A stretch of 22,299 nucleotides of DNA, from positions 1 to 22,299 of the forward strand of contig JBHJOP010000110.1 of the NCBI GenBank assembly GCA_050329575.1, written 5' to 3'. The notes beneath the pieces are model-generated. The model did no database searches. It had not been told where the DNA came from and saw only the letters and a list, made by a program, of their open reading frames with translations. The DNA is from JAUXFS01 sp050329575 (GTDB lineage: Bacteria; Pseudomonadota; Alphaproteobacteria; Rhodospirillales; Defluviicoccaceae). Every line of letters starts with the position of its first letter. Position 1 is the stretch's first letter. This document shows, one piece after another, positions 14,916 to 21,660 of this stretch. Made by a program: the position numbers and the translations under genes.

Positions 14916-14944
14916 ATGATAGGAACAAAAACAGAACATATCAA
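14916..14944 (-). promoter_or_regulatory. Promoter of the sigma factor gene
   Basis: On the minus strand TTGATA (14939-14944) and TATCAT (14916-14921) are separated by exactly 17 bases, the best sigma-70-like pair in the window, inside an AT-rich patch. The same bases also read CTTGAT-N16-CCTATCAT, close to the heat-shock (sigma-32) form CTTGAA...CCTATnT of alphaproteobacteria. Transcription would start near 14909, about 45 bases before the ATG. Confidence 0.65.
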
Positions 14945-15034
14945 GAAAAAAAACTTATCGCGACTTGCCTGCCGGCCTGCCGGCCGGCCCGAGGTCCGAC
15001 CGGTGCGCGCGCCCCGCTGCGGAGCCGCTGCGAC

Positions 15035-15063
15035 TTGACCATGGCACGTCGATCGAGCAATGT
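15035..15063 (+). promoter_or_regulatory. Possible promoter of the MscS gene
   Basis: TTGACC (15035-15040) is a good -35 element; 17 bases on, CAATGT (15058-15063) is a poor -10. It lies about 80 bases before the MscS start codon. Confidence 0.25.
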
Positions 15064-15141
15064 GCCGTCGCCGTCGCTTCCGGAATCGCCGGCAAGGGCG
15101 ACCGATAGGGCGCGTCGGGGGGGGAAGGAACGGAAACACCG

Positions 15142-17565
15142 ATGTCGTGGACTCTCGATCGTGCGGCGCTCGCGTCGGCGAGAGGCGTCGTCTTCGCGCT
15201 GATCGTTCTGGTCGTGCTCGGTTTAGCGGACCGGGGGGTCGCGGCGCCGCCGGCGCCGTCCGCGGCGACCGGCGAGGCCGCGGCCGCGGAGGCGCCGCCG
15301 ATCGTGGTGCCGGACCGGCTGACCCGCGACGAGGTCCACGCGCTGATCGCGCGGCTCTCGGACTCGGAGGTCCGGCAGGTGCTGATCGGGTACCTGGAGA
15401 AGGCCGCGGTCGCGGAGACGGCCGCGCCGCCGCCCGCCGGGCTCGCCGCCGGCTACACCGATCAGCTGCACGTGATGCGCGGCCGCCTAGTGGAGATGAT
15501 GTCGGCGGCCGGCGCGCTGCCGTCCCTCCCGGGGTTGGTCGCCGATCGCCTCACCGAGGACAAGGACCGGTCCCATTTGTGGACGATCCTCCTGTTCACG
15601 GCGGTGGTGATCGCCGGAGGCGCGGTCGCGGAGTGGCTGTTCACGACGCTGTTCGCGCGCTTCAGGGCCCGTGTCGGCCGCGATCGGCCCGAAACGCCGC
15701 TGACCAGGGCGTTGCTGTTGGCGTGGCGCCTGGTCATCGACCTCCTCGGGCTCGCCGTTTTCGCCTTGAGCGCGATCGGCCTGTTTTTCGTGTTCTACGA
15801 GGGACACGCCCCGACGCGGCTGGCGATCTCGACGCTGTTCTGGATGATCGTTCTCATCCGTCTGGTCGCCATCGTCGCTCGCGCGGTGCTGGCGCCGGGC
15901 GCGGAGTCGTTGCGGCTGCCGCCCCTCGACACGCCGGCGGCCAAGAAGATCTACCGACGCATCCTGGCGATCGCCGGGGTCGTGATCGTCGCCACGTTGA
16001 CGATCGATTTCCTGGAGGGGATCGGGATCCCGGAAGCCCTGTCGCTGCTCGCCGGGCGGATCGTCTCGCTGGCGGCGGCTGTCGTTCTGATCGGTATCGT
16101 CCTCTACGACCGGCGGGCGGTTGCCGCGCTGATCCGATCCGGGGGCGAAGACGGCGGGCCGGTCTCGGGCCGCCTCCGGCAGCTGCTCGCCGACAACTGG
16201 CATATCCTCGTCGTCGCCTACCTCCTCGGCATCTGGCTGATGAGCCTGGTGACCAAGCTGTTGACGGGCAAGGACACCACCGGGCCGGCCGTGGTCAGCC
16301 TGGTGGTCTTGCTGGCGATCCCGGTCGTCGACTGGATGATGCGGGTGATCCTGGCCAAGGTGCTGCGGATCGAGCCGGCCGCGGCCGTCGAACCGGCGAC
16401 GGCGTCGCCGATGGCGGCGCCGGAGGCGATCGAGGCGGCGCAGGGGGCGACCGACGAGCCACCCGCGACCGACGAGCCACCCGCGACCGGCGAGCCACCC
16501 GTGACCGGCGGGCCACCCGCGACCGATCCCGGCAGCGCCGCCTACTTCGCGGTCCTGATGCGCAATCTCCGGATCGTGCTCGCCATTGCCGTCGTGGTCG
16601 TGGTCGCCGAAATCTGGCAGCTCGATCTTCGCGGCATTGCGACCAAGGGCGTCGGCGAGACGATCGCAGGGGCGCTGTTCAACATCGTCGTCGCGGTGGT
16701 CCTGGCCTCCGCCGCCTGGGGAATCGTCAAGACGGCGATCAACGAGAAGATCCGCGCCGAGGCGAAGGCGGCGGCGCCGACGGGCGAGGCCGAGGGCGAG
16801 GTCGGTGGCAAGGGCGGCTCGCGCCTGCAGACCCTGCTGCCGCTGTTCCGCAGGTTCCTGTTCGTCTCGCTGGTGGTGATCGTCGGGATGATCGTGCTGT
16901 CCGAACTCGGCGTCGACATCGGGCCGCTGATCGCTGGCGCCGGCGTGGTCGGCATCGCCATCGGGTTCGGGGCGCAGACCCTGGTCCGGGACATCGTTTC
17001 TGGTTTGTTCTTCCTGATGGACGACGCCTTCCGGGTGGGCGAGTACGTCACCATCGGCAACACCCGCGGCGCGGTCGAGGCGATCAACGTCCGTTCGCTG
17101 CGCCTTCGCCACCACAACGGCCCGGTCCACACCATTCCGTTCGGCGAGATCCGTCAGCTCACCAACCTCAGCCGCGACTGGGCGATCATGAAGCTGGAGT
17201 TCAGGCTGCCGACCGACACCGACGTCGAGAAGGTGCGCAAGCTGGTCAAGAAGGTCGGCCAGGAGCTGATGGACCACCCGGACTACGGCCGGACCTTCAT
17301 CCAGCCGCTCAAGTCGCAGGGCGTCAATCGCATGGACGACGACGCGTTCATCGTCCGGGTCAAGTTCATGACCAAGCCGGGCGAGCAGTTCGTGCTGCGC
17401 CGCGAGGTGTTCCGGCGGCTGCAGGAGACGTTCTACAAGAACGGCGTCCACTTCGCGCCGCGCAAGGTGATCGTCGATGCGGGGGCCGCGACCCCGGAGG
17501 CGGCGGCGGCGGCCGTCGCGGCGGCCAAACCGGCCCCGGCGAGCCTGCCGGCCGACGACCGCTAG
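15142..17565 (+). CDS. Large MscS-family mechanosensitive channel
   Basis: This 807-residue protein has a signal peptide-like start (about residues 14-35), an extended periplasmic region (36-145) and about ten membrane helices. The last ones form the MscS core at about residues 572-650 (IGPLIAGAGVVGIAIGFGAQTLVRDIVSGLFFLMDD, the pore helix and turn), followed by the beta domain (VGEYVTIGNTRGAVEAINVRSLRLRHHNGPVHTIPFGEI) and the C-terminal alpha/beta domain. Its size and many helices resemble E. coli YbiO more than the short MscS. Such channels open on hypo-osmotic membrane tension to release solutes. An 18-bp tandem repeat (16447-16527) codes for a Pro/Thr/Glu linker between helices. AAGGAA lies about 11 bases before the ATG at 15142. 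It stands alone: the sigma factor gene is divergent and the 61-residue gene is convergent. Confidence 0.92.
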   Translation: MSWTLDRAALASARGVVFALIVLVVLGLADRGVAAPPAPSAATGEAAAAEAPPIVVPDRLTRDEVHALIARLSDSEVRQVLIGYLEKAAVAETAAPPPAGLAAGYTDQLHVMRGRLVEMMSAAGALPSLPGLVADRLTEDKDRSHLWTILLFTAVVIAGGAVAEWLFTTLFARFRARVGRDRPETPLTRALLLAWRLVIDLLGLAVFALSAIGLFFVFYEGHAPTRLAISTLFWMIVLIRLVAIVARAVLAPGAESLRLPPLDTPAAKKIYRRILAIAGVVIVATLTIDFLEGIGIPEALSLLAGRIVSLAAAVVLIGIVLYDRRAVAALIRSGGEDGGPVSGRLRQLLADNWHILVVAYLLGIWLMSLVTKLLTGKDTTGPAVVSLVVLLAIPVVDWMMRVILAKVLRIEPAAAVEPATASPMAAPEAIEAAQGATDEPPATDEPPATGEPPVTGGPPATDPGSAAYFAVLMRNLRIVLAIAVVVVVAEIWQLDLRGIATKGVGETIAGALFNIVVAVVLASAAWGIVKTAINEKIRAEAKAAAPTGEAEGEVGGKGGSRLQTLLPLFRRFLFVSLVVIVGMIVLSELGVDIGPLIAGAGVVGIAIGFGAQTLVRDIVSGLFFLMDDAFRVGEYVTIGNTRGAVEAINVRSLRLRHHNGPVHTIPFGEIRQLTNLSRDWAIMKLEFRLPTDTDVEKVRKLVKKVGQELMDHPDYGRTFIQPLKSQGVNRMDDDAFIVRVKFMTKPGEQFVLRREVFRRLQETFYKNGVHFAPRKVIVDAGAATPEAAAAAVAAAKPAPASLPADDR
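16447..16527 (+). repeat. 18-bp tandem repeat within the MscS gene (about 4.5 copies)
   Basis: Units of 18 bp (first copy GCGACCGACGAGCCACCC) start at 16447, 16465, 16483 and 16501, with a partial fifth at 16519-16527. Copies 1 and 2 are identical; copies 3 and 4 differ by one and four bases. Each codes for ATDEPP or a variant (ATGEPP, VTGGPP). The repeat stays in frame and makes a flexible acidic Pro-rich loop between two membrane helices. Copy number could vary between strains. Confidence 0.9.
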
Positions 17566-17569
17566 GCTC

Positions 17570-17594
17570 CCGGCGCGGCATCGCCGCCCGCCGG
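17570..17594. terminator. Possible shared terminator between convergent genes
   Basis: CCGGCGCGGC (17570-17579) can pair with the stretch 17583-17594 across a 3-base loop, with a 2-base bulge. It fills the 30-bp gap between the stops of the MscS gene (+) and the small Cys-cluster gene (-). No T-tract. Confidence 0.4.
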
Positions 17595-17595
17595 C

Positions 17596-17781
17596 TCAGT
17601 GGACGTAGAGGATCTCGGTGTCGGCCCAGCCGGCGGCCGGCCCGCCGGCCCGCACCTTGCCCATCACCCGCCCGAACGCCACCCGTTCGCCGTTCGAGCA
17701 GGCGCAATCGTCGCACGGGTCGGCATCGACCGGCATCCGCCACACGTTCCAATAGCTCCAGAGGATCACGTCTTGCTGCAT
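17596..17781 (-). CDS. Hypothetical 61-residue protein with CDDCAC cluster
   Basis: This small protein starts MQQDVILWSYWNVWRMPVDADP and has a Cys cluster, CDDCAC, at residues 29-34 (three Cys and two Asp). A Gly/Arg-rich part and the end ADTEILYVH follow. There is no signal peptide or membrane helix. A cluster of this kind could hold a metal ion or a disulfide, but I do not recognise the family. The ATG at 17781 has GGAG sites at 4 and 10 bases upstream; a GTG at 17802 is a weaker alternative with no ribosome site. It lies 151 bp downstream of the PilZ-glycosyltransferase gene on the same strand, far enough to have its own promoter. A CRP-like site and AT-rich direct repeats lie in that gap. 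Confidence 0.6.
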   Translation of the reverse strand: MQQDVILWSYWNVWRMPVDADPCDDCACSNGERVAFGRVMGKVRAGGPAAGWADTEILYVH

Positions 17782-17860
17782 GTCGCTCCGTCTCCGCGCC
17801 ACATCGGCGGGTCCGAGCCCGTCCGATGCCGGCAGTGTCGCCGCCGGCGGCGGCGCAGGC

Positions 17861-17876
17861 AGTGAACGGGATCACA
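17861..17876. promoter_or_regulatory. Near-consensus CRP-like site
   Basis: AGTGA-N6-TCACA at 17861-17876 matches 9 of 10 positions of the classic CRP site (TGTGA-N6-TCACA). It lies about 85 bases before the start of the leftward 61-residue gene, a sensible activator position. Alphaproteobacterial CRP/FNR-family regulators often prefer slightly different sites, so this is a candidate only. Confidence 0.35.
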
Positions 17877-17885
17877 CTTGCAGCG

Positions 17886-17906
17886 ATTTTTCGACGAATT
17901 TTTCGA
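17886..17906. repeat. AT-rich direct repeat in the gap after the glycosyltransferase gene
   Basis: ATTTTTCGA occurs at 17886-17894 and again at 17898-17906, a 12-base period. It lies 27 bases after the stop of the glycosyltransferase gene (leftward) and upstream of the 61-residue gene. It may be part of a promoter or operator. Confidence 0.5.
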
Positions 17907-17932
17907 GACATTGGCGAGTGGCCACGGGCGGT

Positions 17933-20107
17933 CTACATCGCTTCCGCGAGATCGGGCCGCACCGCCGGCGGCGGGCCGGCCACCGGCGCGGGCGCCGCGG
18001 CGGCGATCGCGAGGCCGAGGGTGCCGCGCGGCGTCAACCGTCGGGCGAGCCGGCGGACGGCGTCGGGAACCGCCGCCGGGATCTCCGCCGGCGGGGCCTC
18101 GGACGCCTCCACCCGCCGCCGGAAGATGCTGCGCAGGATCGCCAGGGTCACCGCGATCCCGTCCTCGCTCTCGACGGCGTTGTCGAGGCGGCCGGTGAAC
18201 AGCTTGCGAATCAGCGCGTCGCGGCGGCGGCCGTCGGGCAGCACGAAGCCGAGCCGCAGCCATCGGCCGTCGGCCTCGCCGTCGATCCGCACGATCTCCG
18301 CCGGCACCGCGCCGACGTGGGCGATCTCGAGGGCGATCCAGTCGCCGACCGCGAGGGCGGGCCGGCCGGGGTCGTCCGGCGGCAGCGCGACGCGCGCGCC
18401 GGAGAGCGACAGATCGCGGAGCTCCGCGGCGCGCGCGCGCGCCGGCTCGGCGGTCCACAGCCGCACCGCCTCCCGCACCGGGAAGCGCTCCTGGGTGCGG
18501 CGGATCGGCGCCGAGAACGCGGTGCCGAGGGCGACCAGCAACACCAGGATGTTGAGGGTGGTCCAGAACGCGACGATCGGGAACAGGTCGAAGTCGTCGA
18601 ACAGCCGCAGGTCGATGTCCTGGGTCAGGAAGAACCCGATCGCGTGCAGCGCGAGGATCGTGAAGCAGAGCCGCACCGTGAAGCGGTCGTGGCCGCCGCC
18701 GCGGGCATCGGCCCCTTTCGGCGTGATCCGGAAGGCGTGGCCGTGCGGCCTGACCAGCGTCTTCGCCAGCATCGGCAGGAAGCGGAACGACTGCAAGAGC
18801 GACAGCGCCAGCGAGGTCAGCGGGAAATAGCCCTGGGGGGCGAAGAACCGCATCGCCGCGATCACCGCTGCGAACGCCGGCAGCTGGTAGAAGATCACCG
18901 CGTCGACGGAGGCGCCGATCAGCGGCATCAGCCCGGTCAGCATCAGGATCGGCGGGATCAGCACCGCCATCGCCACCGTGAGGGCCTGGCTGAGCCAGTG
19001 GGTCGGCAGGAAGATCAGCCGCTGGACGAGGCCGAGGCCGGGTCCGAGCGGTCCCTCCTTCAGATAGAGGATCTGCAGCGCGCCCTGCGCCCAGCGGGCC
19101 CGCTGCACGAAGAACGCCTCCAGGCTCTCCGGCGCCAGCCCGATCGCGAGCTTCTCGTTGAGATACCGGGTGACGTAGCCCCTGCGCAGCAGCGCCAGGG
19201 TCAACAGCATGTCCTCGGTGATCGACCCCGAGGGCAGCCGGGCGCCGATCGCCTCGATCGCGCTGCGGCGGGTGACCGAGTTGGACCCGCAACAGAAGGC
19301 GCAGTCCCAGCCGTCGCGGGCCGGCATGATCGCATCGAAGAACAGCCGCTGGTCGTCCGGCAGCTTGCCGCGCAGACCGAGGTTCGCCTGCATCGGATCG
19401 TTGTTGAAGAAGTTGTGCGGGACCTGGACGATGCCGATCCGCAGGTCGGCGAAGAAGCCCATCGTCCGCATCAGGAAGCTGCGTTTCGGCACGAAGTCGG
19501 CGTCGAGCACCATGAAGTAGGGGGCGGTGGTGCGGGCGATCGCGGCGTTGATGTTGCCGGCCTTGGCGTCGCGGTTGTCGGGACGGGTCAGGTAGCCGGC
19601 CCCCTTGGCGGCGGCGTAGGCGCGCAGCCAGTCGCGGCGCCCGTCGTCGAGCACCCAGACGTGGAGCTTGTGGCGCGGCCAGTCGAGGGCGAGCGCGCCG
19701 ACGATGGTGCGCTCCAGCACGTCCTTGGGCTCGTTGTAGGTGGCGATGAACACGTCGACCTCGGGCAGGGTGTCGGGGTCGGCGGCGCGCAGTCGCGCTT
19801 CGTGGGCGTCGGCGGCGGCACGGTTGTCGCGCCGGCGGAGGAAGATCGTCAGCACCAGGAAGGCGTCGAACCAGCCGAACGCCTCGATCGCGAACACCAG
19901 CCAGATGTAGGCGCTCTCGACGTCGAGCCGGTCGGCCGGCGGCACCGTCGTGAACAGCCGCCAGGTCATGTAGTGACAGAACGCCGCCGCCACGCCGGCG
20001 ACGACGAGGGCGCGCACCGCCGCGTGCCGTCTCAGCTCGGGCCGCAGCGCCAGCGCCGCGGCCGCCACCAGGCACAGCGGCCACAGCGTCAGCGGATCGA
20101 GGGTCAT
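17933..20107 (-). CDS. BcsA-like processive glycosyltransferase (GT2) with C-terminal PilZ domain
   Basis: This 724-residue membrane enzyme is a cellulose-synthase-like GT2. All catalytic landmarks are present: Asp154-Asp155 (VLDDG), DAD at 202-204, VPHNFFNNDP near 229-238, TED at 297-299, and the QRARW motif at 335-339. A gating-loop-like FRITPKG lies at 459-465. About seven or eight membrane helices flank the domain. The C-terminal PilZ domain has Arg537-x3-Arg541 and DLSLSG (Asp565, Ser567, Gly570), the two c-di-GMP binding motifs, so activity is probably c-di-GMP dependent. The polymer cannot be read from sequence: cellulose, mixed-linkage beta-glucan or another glucan. The ATG at 20107 overlaps the stop of the HlyD gene by 4 bp (ATGA), so translation is coupled. 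No bcsB, bcsC, bcsZ or bcsQ gene lies near. Confidence 0.88.
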   Translation of the reverse strand: MTLDPLTLWPLCLVAAAALALRPELRRHAAVRALVVAGVAAAFCHYMTWRLFTTVPPADRLDVESAYIWLVFAIEAFGWFDAFLVLTIFLRRRDNRAAADAHEARLRAADPDTLPEVDVFIATYNEPKDVLERTIVGALALDWPRHKLHVWVLDDGRRDWLRAYAAAKGAGYLTRPDNRDAKAGNINAAIARTTAPYFMVLDADFVPKRSFLMRTMGFFADLRIGIVQVPHNFFNNDPMQANLGLRGKLPDDQRLFFDAIMPARDGWDCAFCCGSNSVTRRSAIEAIGARLPSGSITEDMLLTLALLRRGYVTRYLNEKLAIGLAPESLEAFFVQRARWAQGALQILYLKEGPLGPGLGLVQRLIFLPTHWLSQALTVAMAVLIPPILMLTGLMPLIGASVDAVIFYQLPAFAAVIAAMRFFAPQGYFPLTSLALSLLQSFRFLPMLAKTLVRPHGHAFRITPKGADARGGGHDRFTVRLCFTILALHAIGFFLTQDIDLRLFDDFDLFPIVAFWTTLNILVLLVALGTAFSAPIRRTQERFPVREAVRLWTAEPARARAAELRDLSLSGARVALPPDDPGRPALAVGDWIALEIAHVGAVPAEIVRIDGEADGRWLRLGFVLPDGRRRDALIRKLFTGRLDNAVESEDGIAVTLAILRSIFRRRVEASEAPPAEIPAAVPDAVRRLARRLTPRGTLGLAIAAAAPAPVAGPPPAVRPDLAEAM

Positions 20108-21465
20108 GGCATCGGCACCGGCGCGGTCCCGTCGCCCCGACTCGCGTCGCCCTGGCCGGCGAGGCGGAGCGACCCGATCCCGGCGAGGCCGGCGAAGGCG
20201 AGGTCGCGACCGGCGTCGCCGACCCCGGCGAGCAGCCGCTGGACGCCGTCGCGGAGGCGGTCGAGCGCGCGCCCGAGTTGGAACCCCTGGCGGCCGAACC
20301 GCACTTCCGCGGTCCGGCCGATGCCGCAGTACTCCTGCGGCAGCACCCGCGCCGCATCCTGTTCGAGGGCGACGATGGCGCGGAACTGGTGGCGGTCGAT
20401 CTCGGGGACGTCGGCGGCCAGACGCGGATCGCTGAACTTGGCGCCGGGCCCGAGCAGCGACACCACCTCGCCGCCGAACCGGCTGCCGTCGCCGCGCAGC
20501 CGCACCGACACCGGATGGCCCGGCCGCACCGTTCCGAACAGCCGCTCCGACAGCGCGACCTCCAGGAACCGCTGGTCGCACTCAACGTACTGCACCAGCT
20601 CGTCGCCGACGACGACGCTCGATCCCGCCTCGCCGCTCGCCTTCCAGATCACCGCGCCCGGCGGGGCGGCGGCGGCGAAGCGGCTCTCGGCGGTCATCAG
20701 CGCCCGCTCGGCGCCGATCTGCGATTCCAGCTCGGCCCGTTCGGCGACCAGCCGCGCGCGGTCGGCCTGCAGCGCGATCCGGTCGATGCGGAGCTGGTCG
20801 AGCCGCTGGCGGGAGTAGGGCACGTCGTTGTAGCCGTCGCGGAGTTGGGCGCCGCCCTCCATGGCGGTTCGTTCCGCCTCGATGCCGGCGATGCGGGCCC
20901 GGATGCGGACCACCTCGGCCTCGCCGGTGCGGACGGCGGTGGCGGCGTCCTCGAGCACCGTCTGCGAGACGTGGCCGCCCAGCGCCCGCGCCCGCGCCAG
21001 ACGTGCCCCCGCCTGATCGAGGGCGGCCTCGGCGGCCGTCCGTTCGGCGGCGAGCTCGGCCCGTTCGGCATCGAGCCGCGCCAGCGCGGCGGCCTGGAAG
21101 TGCTGCAGGCGGCGGGCGAGGTCGGCGGCGATCAGGTCGAGTTCGGCGATCCGGGTGTCGAGGGCGGCGATCGCCGTCGCCGCCCCGTCGGCGCGATGGG
21201 CGAGGGCGCGCAGCGCCCGGTCGTCGGCGATCGATCGCCGCACCGAGACGAGCGCCGTCCCCGGCGGCACCCCGGCCGCGCGCGACGGCGCCTCGATGAC
21301 GCCGTTCAGCGGCGACAGCACCGCGTGCAGCGGCGCGTTGATCACCGCCGCGGTGGAGATGTGGTTGACGACGAACGGCGCGACGCTCCACGCCACCAGG
21401 CAGAACAGGGCGCCGGCCAGGGCGGCCTGCCAGTAGCGGATCAACAGGCTGCGCAGGTGCCGCAT
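20104..21465 (-). CDS. HlyD-family membrane fusion protein, partner of the glycosyltransferase
   Basis: This 453-residue protein has one N-terminal membrane helix (about residues 13-35), a short biotinyl-lipoyl-like part (LSPLNGVIEAPSRAAGVPPGTALVSV), a long coiled coil (about 75-255, rich in Ala, Arg, Glu and Leu heptads), and a beta-barrel return (IWKASGEAGSSVVVGDELVQYVEC, then RPGHPVSVRLRGDGSRFGGEVVSLLG). This is the layout of HlyD/Alg44-like periplasmic adaptors. Since it is fused by a 4-bp overlap to the BcsA-like gene, it probably carries the polysaccharide through the periplasm. The layout resembles the BgsA-BgsB pair of Sinorhizobium. The ATG at 21465 has GGAGAGGGG 5 bases upstream; the frame stays open further but the upstream part is not protein-like. 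The C-terminal 80 residues have no recognised domain. Confidence 0.87.
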   Translation of the reverse strand: MRHLRSLLIRYWQAALAGALFCLVAWSVAPFVVNHISTAAVINAPLHAVLSPLNGVIEAPSRAAGVPPGTALVSVRRSIADDRALRALAHRADGAATAIAALDTRIAELDLIAADLARRLQHFQAAALARLDAERAELAAERTAAEAALDQAGARLARARALGGHVSQTVLEDAATAVRTGEAEVVRIRARIAGIEAERTAMEGGAQLRDGYNDVPYSRQRLDQLRIDRIALQADRARLVAERAELESQIGAERALMTAESRFAAAAPPGAVIWKASGEAGSSVVVGDELVQYVECDQRFLEVALSERLFGTVRPGHPVSVRLRGDGSRFGGEVVSLLGPGAKFSDPRLAADVPEIDRHQFRAIVALEQDAARVLPQEYCGIGRTAEVRFGRQGFQLGRALDRLRDGVQRLLAGVGDAGRDLAFAGLAGIGSLRLAGQGDASRGDGTAPVPMP

Positions 21466-21660
21466 GGGTCCCCTCTCCTCGCTCGCGGCGGCGAGGATAG
21501 CCGGTCGTTCGTTGCGCTCTGGTAAACGTCCCGGGCGATCGCCGGTCGATCGCCGCCGCGGCCGGCCTTGCGTGCCGCCGCCTCGCCCCGGTAGACTCGC
21601 CGCCGCCGCCGGCGAGCCGGGCGCGCGGCCCGGCGGTGGCGGCGAGCGGGAGGGACCGGG
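21466..21660. other. Divergent intergenic region between the HlyD and FecR-domain genes
   Basis: This 195-bp gap should hold both promoters. No clear -35/-10 pair is seen. The 9-mer CGATCGCCG occurs at 21536-21544 and again at 21547-21555, spaced 11 bases, one helix turn. That is a possible tandem binding site, although this 9-mer is common in the local DNA. The FecR-gene ribosome site (GGGAGGGA) lies at the right end. Confidence 0.45.

Noticed and set aside
15060..18830. A 1256-residue plus-strand frame across the MscS gene and beyond
   Set aside because: Shadow frame: it carries the 18-bp repeat as Arg/Thr/Asp runs, has no domains and crosses several real genes.
21536..21555. CGATCGCCG tandem pair as a specific operator
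   Set aside because: The 9-mer is common in this GC-rich sequence, so the pair alone is weak; noted only inside the intergenic entry.
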